This document shows, one piece after another, positions 40,430 through 49,797 of a stretch of DNA of 64,000 nucleotides. The stretch covers positions 372,001 through 436,000 of the forward strand of contig JANINQ010000005.1 in assembly GCA_024508675.1 (NCBI GenBank), read 5' to 3'. The notes under the pieces were generated by a model that saw nothing but the letters and a program-made list of their open reading frames with translations, had not been told where the DNA came from and did not search any database. This DNA is from Afipia sp. Lineage in GTDB: Bacteria; Pseudomonadota; Alphaproteobacteria; Rhizobiales; Xanthobacteraceae. The position numbers and the translations under genes are program-made. Numbering within the stretch: position 1 is the first letter of the stretch; every line of letters starts with the position of its first letter.

Positions 40430-41203
40430 TTACTGCGCAGCGAACTGCTCAAGAACATCCTTACAGGCCGGCGACAGTGATGAAGCCCGCACGGCAAGAC
40501 ATTGCACGATGCGGCCACCGCCGGGCGCAACACCGCCGCACAACGTCTGAACATCTGCGCCACACGCAGACCTCAACACAAACAGTTCTTCACTTGGCCG
40601 CATCGGCCGTAATACCAATGGCGCGGGGGCCGGCGCATCAGCCGCAGGCGCAGCGGTCGCAGCGGCAGTTGGGGTGCTGCCTGCCCCGCCGCCACCGACC
40701 GCACTCACCGCCTTTTGGCAACCCGGCGACAACTTCGACATGCTCTTCTGCAGACATTGCAGAGACGCCGCGCCTCCCGGCGGGACGCTCGCGCAATTCT
40801 TCTCATAATCGGACCGGCACGCGTTACGGACAGCAGCGGTCTGTGCATCTGTTGGCTTCTGAGGGGGCGTCGTCGCCTTGGGTGCCGCTGCCGGCGTGGC
40901 GGCTTTTGCTGGCGCCGGAGTTGCGGGGGCAGTTGTTGTTTCCGTTTTGGGCGCAGCCGTTTCAGGCTCAATGGCATTCACTGCCTGCTTGCAGGCTCCG
41001 GAAAGCTTGGACATGTTTTTCTGCAAACACTGCAGTGAGGCGGCGCCACCGGGAGGTACACTTGCGCAATTCGCTTCGTAATCTGAACGGCACGCCGAGC
41101 GGATGGCATTACGCTGTTCATCTGTCGGTTGCTGTGCGACAGCGGGAACGATTAAAGCTATCACCAAAGCTGAAAGCCACGCGACACGTCCCAACGTGCT
41201 CAT
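40430..41203 (-). CDS. Secreted protein with three cysteine-rich (GLG1-type) repeats
   Basis: A 257-residue protein. A Sec signal peptide (MSTLGRVAWLSALVIALIVP, cleavage near AVA-QQ) precedes two near-identical repeats (RSACRSDYEANCASVPPGGA...CLQKNMSKLSGACKQAV and NACRSDYEKNCASVPPGGA...CLQKSMSKLSPGCQKAV) joined by a Pro/Ala/Thr/Lys-rich linker, then a second low-complexity linker and a third, more distant repeat (RSACGADVQTLCGGVAPGGG...CLAVRASSLSPACKDVL). Each unit has four Cys. Envelope or periplasmic location is likely. It is divergent from the RND efflux adaptor gene. The eukaryotic Golgi protein GLG1 uses related repeats, but bacterial function is unknown. Confidence 0.8.
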   Translation of the reverse strand: MSTLGRVAWLSALVIALIVPAVAQQPTDEQRNAIRSACRSDYEANCASVPPGGAASLQCLQKNMSKLSGACKQAVNAIEPETAAPKTETTTAPATPAPAKAATPAAAPKATTPPQKPTDAQTAAVRNACRSDYEKNCASVPPGGAASLQCLQKSMSKLSPGCQKAVSAVGGGGAGSTPTAAATAAPAADAPAPAPLVLRPMRPSEELFVLRSACGADVQTLCGGVAPGGGRIVQCLAVRASSLSPACKDVLEQFAAQ

Positions 41204-41400
41204 CGCAAAATTCCCTATGGTATTTTGTCGTTTCCCGTTGCCGAACCGGCCGGCCGAACTAAAATGAAATCAAAAGGCCAAGAATAAATTTTTCTCGCGG
41301 TATCATTTTCTTTTTCAAGTTCCGCTGCAAGCAGATTGTTGCTATTCGGAGATAGCGGGTACGTTTTTTGTTTCCGCAAAATTTGAGACGAGGCATCTGA

Positions 41401-42603
41401 ATGAAGCCTGCGTGTCCCATATTTGAAGTTGCACCCCTCACCATTCCTGGGTGCAAAGCACACAAAGTCCTGCGAATTCCAATCGCCGCGCTGGCCATTC
41501 TTACGCTAACCGCCTGCGAACAAAATACTTTTGTCGCCCCGCCACCAGCCAAGGTCGATGTCGGCTTACCTGTGCAACGCACAGTGACACGGTATCTCAC
41601 CGCAACTGGAAATACGGCGCCCGTCAAAACGGTCGATCTCGTGGCACGCGTCCAGGGAGTTTTGCAATCGATCAATTACGAGGACGGCGCGCTGGTGAAG
41701 CAAGGAACAACGCTGTTCACGATCGAACCCGAAACCTACAAGCTCAAACTCGAACAGGCGCAGGCTGCCGAAGCAGGTGCCCAAGCAACATTGAAGCAGG
41801 CTGAAGCGGACTTCAAACGCCAGTCGGATCTCGTCACTCGGCAGATTGTGTCGCAGGCGACCCTCGACCAGTCCACTTCTTCGCGAGACAACGCCCAAGC
41901 CAATTTGCAGCAAGCTCAGGTCAATACCAAGATCGCCGCTGTCAACTATGGCTATACCAATGTTGTTGCGCCATTCGACGGAATTGTCAGCGCACACCTG
42001 ATGTCGGTCGGCGAGCTCGTTGGTGTCGCATCACCTACCCAGCTCGCCACTATCGTTCAGCTCAGTCCGATTTACGTCAATTTCAACGTCAACGAACAGG
42101 ACGTTCTGCGTATTCGCGCGGCGGCCCTGCAGAAAGGCCTTACTTCAAAAGATCTGAAAGAAACGTCGGTCGAAGTCGGCTTGCAGACCGAGACTGGTTA
42201 TCCACACAAGGGGAAACTCGATTACGCTTCCCCAACGGTCAATCAGTCGACCGGGACGCTCGCAGTGCGTGGCATATTCCCGAATAGCGATCGCGTGTTG
42301 TTGCCGGGATATTTTGTACGCGTGCGGGTGCCTCTCGATGAACAGAAGGAGGCGCTTCTTGTCCCTGATGTCGCGCTCGGCAGCGATCAGAGCGGCCGGT
42401 ATGTTCTTGTCGTCAACAGCGAGAATGTCGTCGAACAGCGTAAGGTGCAGACTGGCCCGCTTGACGGCGATTTACGTGTGATCGATGGGGGATTGAAAAC
42501 GGACGACCGCGTTGTGATCGCCGGGCTTCTGCGCGCGATTCCGGGTCAGAAGGTCGACCCCCAGCTACAGACCATTGGACAGCCTCGCGCGGCTGCGAAC
42601 TAG
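41401..42603 (+). CDS. RND efflux periplasmic adaptor (membrane fusion) lipoprotein
   Basis: A 400-residue adaptor of the AcrA/MexA type. The N-terminus ends in a lipobox, LTLTAC, with Cys39, so it should be a lipid-anchored periplasmic protein. The barrel-sandwich lipoyl motif is VDLVARVQGVLQSINYEDGALVKQGTTLFTIEPE; a long alpha-hairpin (about residues 115-180) and a beta-barrel/MP domain (SVGELVGVASPTQLATIVQL, LPGYFVRVRVPLDEQK) follow. The gene is 9 bases before the pump gene and clearly co-transcribed. No outer-membrane channel gene is nearby, so a TolC-type protein encoded elsewhere would complete it. No adjacent local regulator is visible. Confidence 0.93.
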   Translation: MKPACPIFEVAPLTIPGCKAHKVLRIPIAALAILTLTACEQNTFVAPPPAKVDVGLPVQRTVTRYLTATGNTAPVKTVDLVARVQGVLQSINYEDGALVKQGTTLFTIEPETYKLKLEQAQAAEAGAQATLKQAEADFKRQSDLVTRQIVSQATLDQSTSSRDNAQANLQQAQVNTKIAAVNYGYTNVVAPFDGIVSAHLMSVGELVGVASPTQLATIVQLSPIYVNFNVNEQDVLRIRAAALQKGLTSKDLKETSVEVGLQTETGYPHKGKLDYASPTVNQSTGTLAVRGIFPNSDRVLLPGYFVRVRVPLDEQKEALLVPDVALGSDQSGRYVLVVNSENVVEQRKVQTGPLDGDLRVIDGGLKTDDRVVIAGLLRAIPGQKVDPQLQTIGQPRAAAN

Positions 42604-42612
42604 GGCAAGGCC

Positions 42613-45600
42613 ATGATCTCGAAGTTTTTCATCGAGCGGCCGGTTCTCTCAAACGTCATCGCCATCCTGATGATCCTGATTGGCGGCGTAGCCCTGTTTA
42701 GCCTCGCCGTCGCGCAATATCCGAATGTGGTGCCGCCCACCGTGCAAGTCACGACGCGCTATCCGGGCGCCAGCGCCAAGACTGTCATCGATACGGTTGC
42801 GCTACCAATCGAGCAGCAGGTCAACGGCGTCGAGGATATGCTTTACATGCAGTCCTACAGCGGCGCCGACGGCACCTATACGCTGACGGTGACATTCAAA
42901 ATCGGAACCGACCTCAACTTCGCGCAAGTGCTCGTACAAAATAGAGTATCAAGTGCACTGTCGTCCCTGCCGCAATCGGTTCAAAGCCAGGGCGTCACAG
43001 TCCAGAAGAAATCGACGGCGATTCTGCTGTTCGTAACACTGACATCTCCCAACGCGACTTACGACAGCCTGTATCTGAGCAATTATGCGACGATAAATAT
43101 CCGCGACGAGTTATCGCGGCTTCCTGGCGTCGGCAACGTGACAGTCTTCGGCGCGGGCCAGTATTCAATGCGGATTTGGCTCGATCCGAATAAACTGCAG
43201 GCGCTGTCGCTGATGCCGCAAGATGTCATTCAGGCGATCCAGCAGCAGAGCCAGCAGGTCACCGCCGGTCAGATCGGAATGCCCCCAACCCCCACGGGAC
43301 AGGCATTCCAGTATACTCTCAATATCAACGGACGGCTCGATGACTCCAATGAGTTCAACGATGTCATCGTCAAGACCGGCAATAATGGCGATGTTACTCG
43401 CGTCCGCGATGTTGGCCGTGTTGAACTCGGCGCGCAAACCTATAGTCAGATATTTTCGCTGAACAACAAGCCTGCCACCGGCATCGGTGTCTTTCAATCG
43501 CCGGGAGCGAATGCTCTTGAAGTTGAGCAGGCCGTCCGAAACAAGATGAGCGCAATGGCCCGCGGATTTCCGCAGGACATGAAGTACGATATTCCGTTCA
43601 ATACGACGAAGTTCGTCTCCGCTTCGATCCATGAGGTCTACAAGACACTGATCGAGGCCGGCTTTCTGGTTCTCGTTGTGATTCTCGTTTTCCTGCAGGA
43701 CTGGCGCGCCATGCTGGTCCCGGCCACAACCGTGCCGGTGACTATCATCGGCGCGTTTGCTGCGATGGCTGCACTCGGATTCACCATTAACCTGTCGACC
43801 CTGTTTGCCATCGTGCTGGCGATCGGAATCGTGGTCGACGATGCAATCGTCGTCGTCGAAGGCGCCGCCCACAACATCGAACGGGGCATGTCCGGACACG
43901 ACGCGGCGATCAAGGCAATGGATCAGCTATTCGGGCCGATCATCGGAATCACCCTCGTCCTAGTTTCGGTGTTTCTGCCAGCAGCTTTTCTGCCTGGGAT
44001 GACCGGCCGGATCTATGCGCAATTCGCACTTGTAATTGCCGCAACGGCCCTGATCAGTGCGATCAACGCTGCAACCTTGAAACCCACGCAATGTGCGCTC
44101 TGGCTACGGCGCCCGGTCCCGCTCGAGCAGCGCAACTGGTTCTATCGCGGCTTCAATGCGGTCTATGAGCGGCTTGAGAAGCGCTATGCAACGCTGATCT
44201 CGCACATGGTCGCTCATAGCGGAGTTTCGGTGATTCTGGCATTGATCCTGATCGGAATCGGTGGCTATGGCCTTTCCCGTGTGCCGACGGGCTTCATTCC
44301 GATAGAAGATCAGGGTTATCTTCTCGCGGCCGTCCAGTTGCCGGACGGTGCATCGCTTGATCGGACCCAGAGGGTTCTGGATCAGGTCACGGAAATGACC
44401 AGCAAAACTCCGGGCGTAGCGCAGGTTATCAGCATTGCCGGCATCTCAGCCCTCGATAACAGCTCGAGCCTCGCCAGTGCGGGCGTTTCCTATCTCATCC
44501 TGAAAGACTGGGACAAACGAGGCCCCGGTGAAGACTTGCGCTCGCTCGTGTTCGGGCTGAACAAAAAACTTGAAGCCATTCAGGAAGCGAGAATTCTCGT
44601 GATTCCGCCGCCGCCGATTCAAGGCATCGGTAACGCCGCAGGCTTTGCCATGCAGGTCGAGCTTCGCGACGGAAATTCCGATTTCGGGAAACTTCAGGCC
44701 GTCACGCAGGCTATTGTCGCCAATGCACAGACGCAAAGCGCCTTGCAGCGGGTCAGTTCGCCGTTCCGCTCAATGGTGCCGCAATTTGACATTGAGGTCG
44801 ACCGGATCAAGACCCAGACATTGCACGTCACGACCGATCAGGTGTTCTCGACACTGTCATCGTATCTCGGCGCATCCTACGTCAACCAGTTCAACAAGTT
44901 TGGCCGCACCTTTCAGGTCTACGCCCAGGCTGACTCGCAATTCCGTCTGACGACAAAGGACATTGAAAATCTGACAGTGCGAAACCAGCAGGGAGCCATG
45001 ATCCCGCTCGGCACGATTGCAACGATCACGCCGACAGTCGGCCCCTCATTGATCAGCCTGTATAATCTTTATCCGTCCGCAACCGTTATCGGATTGCCCG
45101 CTCAGGGATATAGCTCCGGGCAGTCGATGACGCTCATGGAGAGTATTGCCAACAGCACCCTGCCGCCGGGCACAGGATATGAATGGACAGCCATGTCCTA
45201 TCAGGAGAAAACTGTCGGCAGCCAGATTTACTATGTCTTCGGTCTGGCCCTGCTTTTGGTCTACCTCGTATTGGCGGGACAATATGAGAGCTGGTACGCG
45301 CCCATTGCGGTGATTTTGGCCGTCCCGCTATCGCTGCTCGGCCCTATGGCTGTTCTGACCGGATTACGGATCGAGAACAATCTTTACACACAAATCGGAT
45401 TGATCCTGCTGATCGCCCTTTCGGCCAAGAACGCCATTCTGATTGTCGAAGTCGCACTGGAGTTGCACGTCCGCGACAAAAAAACTCTGCTGGAGTCGGC
45501 GGTTGAGGCCGCCCGCGCACGTTTCCGGCCTATCCTGATGACATCGTTCGCATTTATTCTCGGTGTGGCGCCGCTGGTTTTCGCGACCGGAGCCGGTGCC

Positions 45601-45774
45601 AGCGCCCGCAAATCGATCGGCATTACCGTGTTCAGCGGAATGCTGGCTTCGACCTGCCTGGCAGTGCTTTTCGTTCCGACATTCTTTGTTGTCGTACAAA
45701 AGTTTGAAAACTGGCTCCAGGAGAGGAAAGAAAAGAAGACCTCGCTGCAGATAGCCGGCCGGACAGATCCGTAG
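42613..45774 (+). CDS. RND multidrug efflux transporter (HAE1 family, AcrB-like)
   Basis: A 1053-residue inner-membrane pump. It opens MISKFFIERPVLSNVIAILM and has GGVALFSLAVAQYP, the ARYPGASAKTVIDTVALPIEQ-type porter motif, the TM4 proton-relay stretch ATLFAIVLAIGIVVDDAIVVVEG with two Asp residues near 405, and the GMTGRIYAQFALVIAATALISAINAATL region. The C-terminal half repeats the fold (YVFGLALLLVYLVLAGQYESW, LSAKNAILIVEVALE). It exports hydrophobic drugs, solvents or dyes by proton antiport with the adaptor upstream. It converges with kdpE, ending 13 bases away. Confidence 0.95.
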   Translation: MISKFFIERPVLSNVIAILMILIGGVALFSLAVAQYPNVVPPTVQVTTRYPGASAKTVIDTVALPIEQQVNGVEDMLYMQSYSGADGTYTLTVTFKIGTDLNFAQVLVQNRVSSALSSLPQSVQSQGVTVQKKSTAILLFVTLTSPNATYDSLYLSNYATINIRDELSRLPGVGNVTVFGAGQYSMRIWLDPNKLQALSLMPQDVIQAIQQQSQQVTAGQIGMPPTPTGQAFQYTLNINGRLDDSNEFNDVIVKTGNNGDVTRVRDVGRVELGAQTYSQIFSLNNKPATGIGVFQSPGANALEVEQAVRNKMSAMARGFPQDMKYDIPFNTTKFVSASIHEVYKTLIEAGFLVLVVILVFLQDWRAMLVPATTVPVTIIGAFAAMAALGFTINLSTLFAIVLAIGIVVDDAIVVVEGAAHNIERGMSGHDAAIKAMDQLFGPIIGITLVLVSVFLPAAFLPGMTGRIYAQFALVIAATALISAINAATLKPTQCALWLRRPVPLEQRNWFYRGFNAVYERLEKRYATLISHMVAHSGVSVILALILIGIGGYGLSRVPTGFIPIEDQGYLLAAVQLPDGASLDRTQRVLDQVTEMTSKTPGVAQVISIAGISALDNSSSLASAGVSYLILKDWDKRGPGEDLRSLVFGLNKKLEAIQEARILVIPPPPIQGIGNAAGFAMQVELRDGNSDFGKLQAVTQAIVANAQTQSALQRVSSPFRSMVPQFDIEVDRIKTQTLHVTTDQVFSTLSSYLGASYVNQFNKFGRTFQVYAQADSQFRLTTKDIENLTVRNQQGAMIPLGTIATITPTVGPSLISLYNLYPSATVIGLPAQGYSSGQSMTLMESIANSTLPPGTGYEWTAMSYQEKTVGSQIYYVFGLALLLVYLVLAGQYESWYAPIAVILAVPLSLLGPMAVLTGLRIENNLYTQIGLILLIALSAKNAILIVEVALELHVRDKKTLLESAVEAARARFRPILMTSFAFILGVAPLVFATGAGASARKSIGITVFSGMLASTCLAVLFVPTFFVVVQKFENWLQERKEKKTSLQIAGRTDP

Positions 45775-45787
45775 ATCTCACCTCAGG

Positions 45788-46477
45788 TTATCTTTCTCTC
45801 ACCCTGTATCCAATCCCCGGCTCCGTCAGCACCACACGGGGATCGTCCGGCTTCTCTTCGATCTTTTGCCGAAGCTGGCCAATATAGACCCGCAGATATT
45901 GCGTGTCTTCCGTGTGTGCTGGCCCCCAGACTGCAGCGAGAATCTGCCGATGCGTGACGACGCGTCCCGCGTGACGGGCCAGAAACGACAGCAGCTCGAA
46001 CTCTTTGGGCGTCAGTTTTAATTCCTCTCCGGCGCGCATCACACGATGACGGACGGAATCCACCTCAAGATCACCGACGCGAAGAACCGGCGTTTCGGCC
46101 TTGCGCTGCAGACGATGGCGAAGCGCCGTCCGCATCCGCGCCATCAGTTCACCGACATTGAACGGCTTATTTACATAGTCATCAGCGCCGAGGTCGAGGG
46201 AATCGATCTTTTCGGCTTCGCGCTCGCGCGCGGAGAGGACGATAATCGGCACATCTGACCACTCCCGGACTCGCCGGATCACATCCTTCCCGTCGCCGTC
46301 GGCAAGACCGAGATCGAGCAGAACGATATCAGGCGTCTCTGCCGCGATCCGTTTCACGGCCTCCGCAACCGTTCCTGCGCTGGTCATCTCATAGCTGTTT
46401 GCTTCCAGCGCCGGTTTGAGAAAACGCAGGATCGCTGCTTCATCGTCGACGACCAGAACCTGGGTTTTGGCAGTCAT
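45788..46477 (-). CDS. kdpE: KdpE response regulator
   Basis: A 229-residue OmpR-type response regulator. The receiver domain has the acidic pocket DDE at 11-13, the phosphoacceptor Asp55 (VLLDLGLADGDG), the T/S position in LSARERE and Lys in VNKPFNVGELMAR. The winged-helix DNA-binding domain holds LTPKEFELLSFLARHAGRVV and YLRVYIGQLRQKIE. It activates the kdp operon under potassium limitation or osmotic stress. Its ATG overlaps the kdpD stop (ATGA), and it is the last gene of the operon. Confidence 0.95.
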   Translation of the reverse strand: MTAKTQVLVVDDEAAILRFLKPALEANSYEMTSAGTVAEAVKRIAAETPDIVLLDLGLADGDGKDVIRRVREWSDVPIIVLSAREREAEKIDSLDLGADDYVNKPFNVGELMARMRTALRHRLQRKAETPVLRVGDLEVDSVRHRVMRAGEELKLTPKEFELLSFLARHAGRVVTHRQILAAVWGPAHTEDTQYLRVYIGQLRQKIEEKPDDPRVVLTEPGIGYRVRER

Positions 46478-49164
46478 GCTGCCACGTCCTTTCGTGGAAA
46501 AGTCAGAATGAAACGGGTGCCATGATTGTCAGCCACAGGGCTCTCTGCACTGATCGCGCCGTGATGAGCCTCCATGATGCCTTTCGCGATCGCAAGGCCA
46601 AGCCCAGTCCCCTGCCCGCCGTCGGCACTCCCCTTGCTCAAACCCGTACCTTTAACAAACCGGTCAAAGATATGCGGAAGAATACCGGGATCAATGCCCG
46701 GCCCATCGTCCGTAATACGCAACCAGACCTGCGAATCTGCCGCTACGGCGTCAACCACAACACTGGCTTGCGGAGGTGTATGCAGCGCTGCGTTCGCAAT
46801 GATATTGCCTATCGCCTGCTCGATCAGAATCGCATCGGCACGAACCAGCGGCAGATCAGCATCCAGCTTGATCGTAAGCGATTGTGTGGCGCCGCGCCTG
46901 CGCGCGGAACTCACAACACGCGCAACGATCTCGCGGAGATCTATCCAGTCGTTCCGAAGTTCCAGCGCGCCGGCATCAATCCGCGTGATCGCGAGCAGGT
47001 TGCGCACCATTTCGTCGAGGCCCTCGGCCTCCTCCTTGATCTGTCCGAGCAAATCCTTCTTCGATGTCGGATCAAGCCTGTCCTCATAATCTAGAAGACT
47101 GGTCGCAGCCCCGAGGATCGATGACAGAGGCGTGCGAAAGTCGTGGGAAACCGAAGCCAGCAGGGTATTGCGGACGCGTTCGGCCTCGGTTGCCGTCTTG
47201 GCATCGACCATTTCGCCCGCAAGAGACGCGCGCTCCAACGCCGCGGCGGCCTGTTCACACAGCGTATCGAGCAATGCGCGCTCTTCGGAGTCGAGTGGAG
47301 GCGCACCCTTCGCTGTCGCAACGCCAATCGCTCCAAGTACCTTGTTCCCGATCTTCAGCGGCGTGAAAAGCCAGGGAATAATCGGCAGCGTTCCGGTACT
47401 TGTTCCAGCCGGCTCGCCATGATTGTACGCCCAGCGCGCCGCCGTCATGGCCGCCGCATCGAGATCGTCCTCCGGCGGCCAGGCCGCCGTCAGAACGACA
47501 TCTCCATCGCTTGCCAGCAGGACGACGACTGGCCGTCTTAAGCTGATATGAATCTCGCTGGCTGCTCCTTCAGCTACGTCACTAGAACTGGCCAACCCGG
47601 ACAATCGCCGCGTGAATTCATACAGCCTCCGCGTTGCCCTCACTCGATCCGCGGACACCCGCGCCTGTTCGCGAACACGCGCAGCCATCGCGGCGCTGGC
47701 AATCGAAACAACCAGAAAAATGAGAAGTGCGAGCAGTTCGTATGGCTCGGCAACGGTCAGCGTATGAACGGGCGAAATGAAGAAAAAATTATAAGCTACA
47801 AACGACAGCAACGATGCATAAATGGCCGGCCAGATGCCGAAGTTCATGGCGCTGAACAACACGGCGAGAAGGAATACAATCGACAGATTGGGGATTGGCG
47901 TCAGCCGGGTGAGAATTTCACCGGCCAAAACGGCGACGCCCACGGCGATGGTTGCATATATGAAATGCTGCCAGTCTGGCGCGAACGAGAACCAGCGCCG
48001 GGCTGGAGTCACCGGCCCTGCGGCAGCATCGGTCTCTCGCGTGACCAGATGGATGGCAATATCTTTAGTTCTTCGAACCAATTCGTGCGGGAGCGATCGC
48101 CGCAACAGCTCACTAATAAAGCCGCCCGGTGCACGGCCCACAACGATCTGGGTTACGTTCTCGAACCTTGCAAAGCGCAATAGCTCCGCCGGCAAGTCCG
48201 AGCCGGTCAATGTCTGAATCTCCGCGCCGAGACTTTCAGCCAGCTTCATAATGTCATCCAGACGCCGCCGCGCGGCACCATCGATATATGCGCCGGGGCG
48301 TTCGACCGTGACGGCAATCCAGGGCGCATCCATCAGATCTGCAAGCCGCTTGGCTGCGCGGACCACGCTCGGGGAAATCTGATCGGGGCCGACACAGGCC
48401 AGAATACGTTCACCTGCTGCCCAAGGCCCTTCAATCGCCTGCGCCTGCATGCTTTCAACAAGGGCGGCATCGACACGCTCTGCGGCACGGCGCAGCGCCA
48501 ATTCGCGAAGCGCCGTCAGATTTTCCGGTTTGAAGAAATTATCAACCGCGCGCGCAGCGGTATCCTGAACGTAGACTTTGCCTTCCGCCAGGCGCCGCAG
48601 CAACTCATCCGGCGGAAAATCGACAAGCACGACTTCGTCGGCATTGTCGAACACCTTGTCCGGAACCGTTTCACGCACCCGAATCTTGCTGATCTTCTGG
48701 ACGACGTCGTTAAGACTCTCCAGATGCTGGATATTCAGTGTGGTCCAGACATTAATTCCGGCCCGGAGAAGTTCGTCGATATCCTGCCAGCGCTTGGGGT
48801 GGCGACTGCCGGGCACGTTGGTGTGCGCATACTCATCGACCAGAAGAATCTCGGGTCTGCGCGCAAGCGCGGCGTCCAGATCGAACTCCCGCATCACCTG
48901 ATTGCGATAGACGATCGGCTTGCGGGGCAAGACCTCAAAGCCATCGATAAGCTGCTCGGTCTCCCGGCGACCATGCGTCTCGATCAATCCCGCGGCAATA
49001 TCCTTGCCGCCCGCCTTCTCGCTACGGGCAGCCGTCAGCATCGCATATGTCTTGCCAACGCCGGGCGCAGCGCCGAGAAATATCTTCAGCCGCCCTCGCC
49101 CTTCCTTGCCAGCGAGGGCGAGCAAAGCATCAGGTGACGCTCGCTTTGTCTCCTCGTGTGACAT
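46474..49164 (-). CDS. kdpD: KdpD potassium-sensing histidine kinase
   Basis: An 896-residue kinase. The N-terminal KdpD domain has GRLKIFLGAAPGVGKTYAML (Walker A) and VDEYAHTNVPGSRHPKRWQD; a USP-like domain follows at about 250-370, then four membrane segments at about 400-500 (HFIYATIAVGVAVLAGEILT, LSIVFLLAVLFSAMNFG), a GAF domain, and the HisKA core with the phosphorylated His at about 674 (SVSHDFRTPLSSILG). The ATPase domain shows NIIANAALHTPP and DDGPGIDPGILPHIFDRF with GGQGTGLGLAIAKG. The ATG at 49164, with AGGGAG upstream, is preferred to a TTG at 49188. It senses K+ and controls KdpE. Confidence 0.95.
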   Translation of the reverse strand: MSHEETKRASPDALLALAGKEGRGRLKIFLGAAPGVGKTYAMLTAARSEKAGGKDIAAGLIETHGRRETEQLIDGFEVLPRKPIVYRNQVMREFDLDAALARRPEILLVDEYAHTNVPGSRHPKRWQDIDELLRAGINVWTTLNIQHLESLNDVVQKISKIRVRETVPDKVFDNADEVVLVDFPPDELLRRLAEGKVYVQDTAARAVDNFFKPENLTALRELALRRAAERVDAALVESMQAQAIEGPWAAGERILACVGPDQISPSVVRAAKRLADLMDAPWIAVTVERPGAYIDGAARRRLDDIMKLAESLGAEIQTLTGSDLPAELLRFARFENVTQIVVGRAPGGFISELLRRSLPHELVRRTKDIAIHLVTRETDAAAGPVTPARRWFSFAPDWQHFIYATIAVGVAVLAGEILTRLTPIPNLSIVFLLAVLFSAMNFGIWPAIYASLLSFVAYNFFFISPVHTLTVAEPYELLALLIFLVVSIASAAMAARVREQARVSADRVRATRRLYEFTRRLSGLASSSDVAEGAASEIHISLRRPVVVLLASDGDVVLTAAWPPEDDLDAAAMTAARWAYNHGEPAGTSTGTLPIIPWLFTPLKIGNKVLGAIGVATAKGAPPLDSEERALLDTLCEQAAAALERASLAGEMVDAKTATEAERVRNTLLASVSHDFRTPLSSILGAATSLLDYEDRLDPTSKKDLLGQIKEEAEGLDEMVRNLLAITRIDAGALELRNDWIDLREIVARVVSSARRRGATQSLTIKLDADLPLVRADAILIEQAIGNIIANAALHTPPQASVVVDAVAADSQVWLRITDDGPGIDPGILPHIFDRFVKGTGLSKGSADGGQGTGLGLAIAKGIMEAHHGAISAESPVADNHGTRFILTFPRKDVAA

Positions 49165-49184
49165 CCAGCTCCCTGGTGTTCCGC

Positions 49185-49787
49185 TCAAGACCCGATCTTG
49201 TCCATTGCGAGATTCAGCTGCAGCACATTTATGCGAGGTTCTCCGATAAAGCCAAGGGTCGGTGCGGCGATTACACTCTCGATAACCGAACGGACCCGCG
49301 CTTCGGACACGTTTCTGGCTTTTGCCACCCTCGGCACCTGAAACAAGGCAGCCTCCGGCGAGATATCCGGATCAAGACCGCTTCCCGACGTGGTAACAAG
49401 GTCAACAGGCACGGCGGCGGCCGGGTTCTGCTTTTTCAGGGCGTCGACGCTTTCCCTGAGACGATCGGCCAGCGCCTTGTTGGTTGGACCAAGATTTGAG
49501 CCCATCGAGTTAGCCGCATTGTACGGAGCCGGGATCGTCTTGGAGGCATCCTGCGGGTCCGGCGCGGTCGTGGCCGACGGACGGCCGTGGAAATACTTCT
49601 CTTCCAAGAACTGCTGACCGATGAGCGATGAGCCGATCACCTTACCGTTCCGCTCGATCAGGCTGCCCTGCGCCTGATAGGGAAATAGAACCTGCGCAGC
49701 ACCGGTCATCGCCAGCGGGTAGACCAGCCCGGTGATGGTCACAAGGCCAATCAGGAAAAAAATCGCGGGGCGAATTTCTTTCAACAT
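49185..49787 (-). CDS. kdpC: KdpC subunit of K+-transporting ATPase
   Basis: A 200-residue accessory subunit with one N-terminal membrane helix (IFFLIGLVTITGLVYPLAMT) and a periplasmic domain with the conserved motifs GSLIERNGKVIGSSLIGQQF, FHGRPSAT, NPAAAVPVDLVTTSGSGLDPDISPEAA and the ending VLQLNLAMDKIG. The ATG at 49787 (MLKEIRPAIFFL) matches KdpC starts; an open frame continues upstream as a shadow of kdpB. It stabilises the KdpFABC complex and assists ATP-driven K+ uptake. It is 10 bases from kdpB and ends 20 bases before the kdpD start. Confidence 0.95.
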   Translation of the reverse strand: MLKEIRPAIFFLIGLVTITGLVYPLAMTGAAQVLFPYQAQGSLIERNGKVIGSSLIGQQFLEEKYFHGRPSATTAPDPQDASKTIPAPYNAANSMGSNLGPTNKALADRLRESVDALKKQNPAAAVPVDLVTTSGSGLDPDISPEAALFQVPRVAKARNVSEARVRSVIESVIAAPTLGFIGEPRINVLQLNLAMDKIGS

Positions 49788-49797
49788 AATTGACCTC

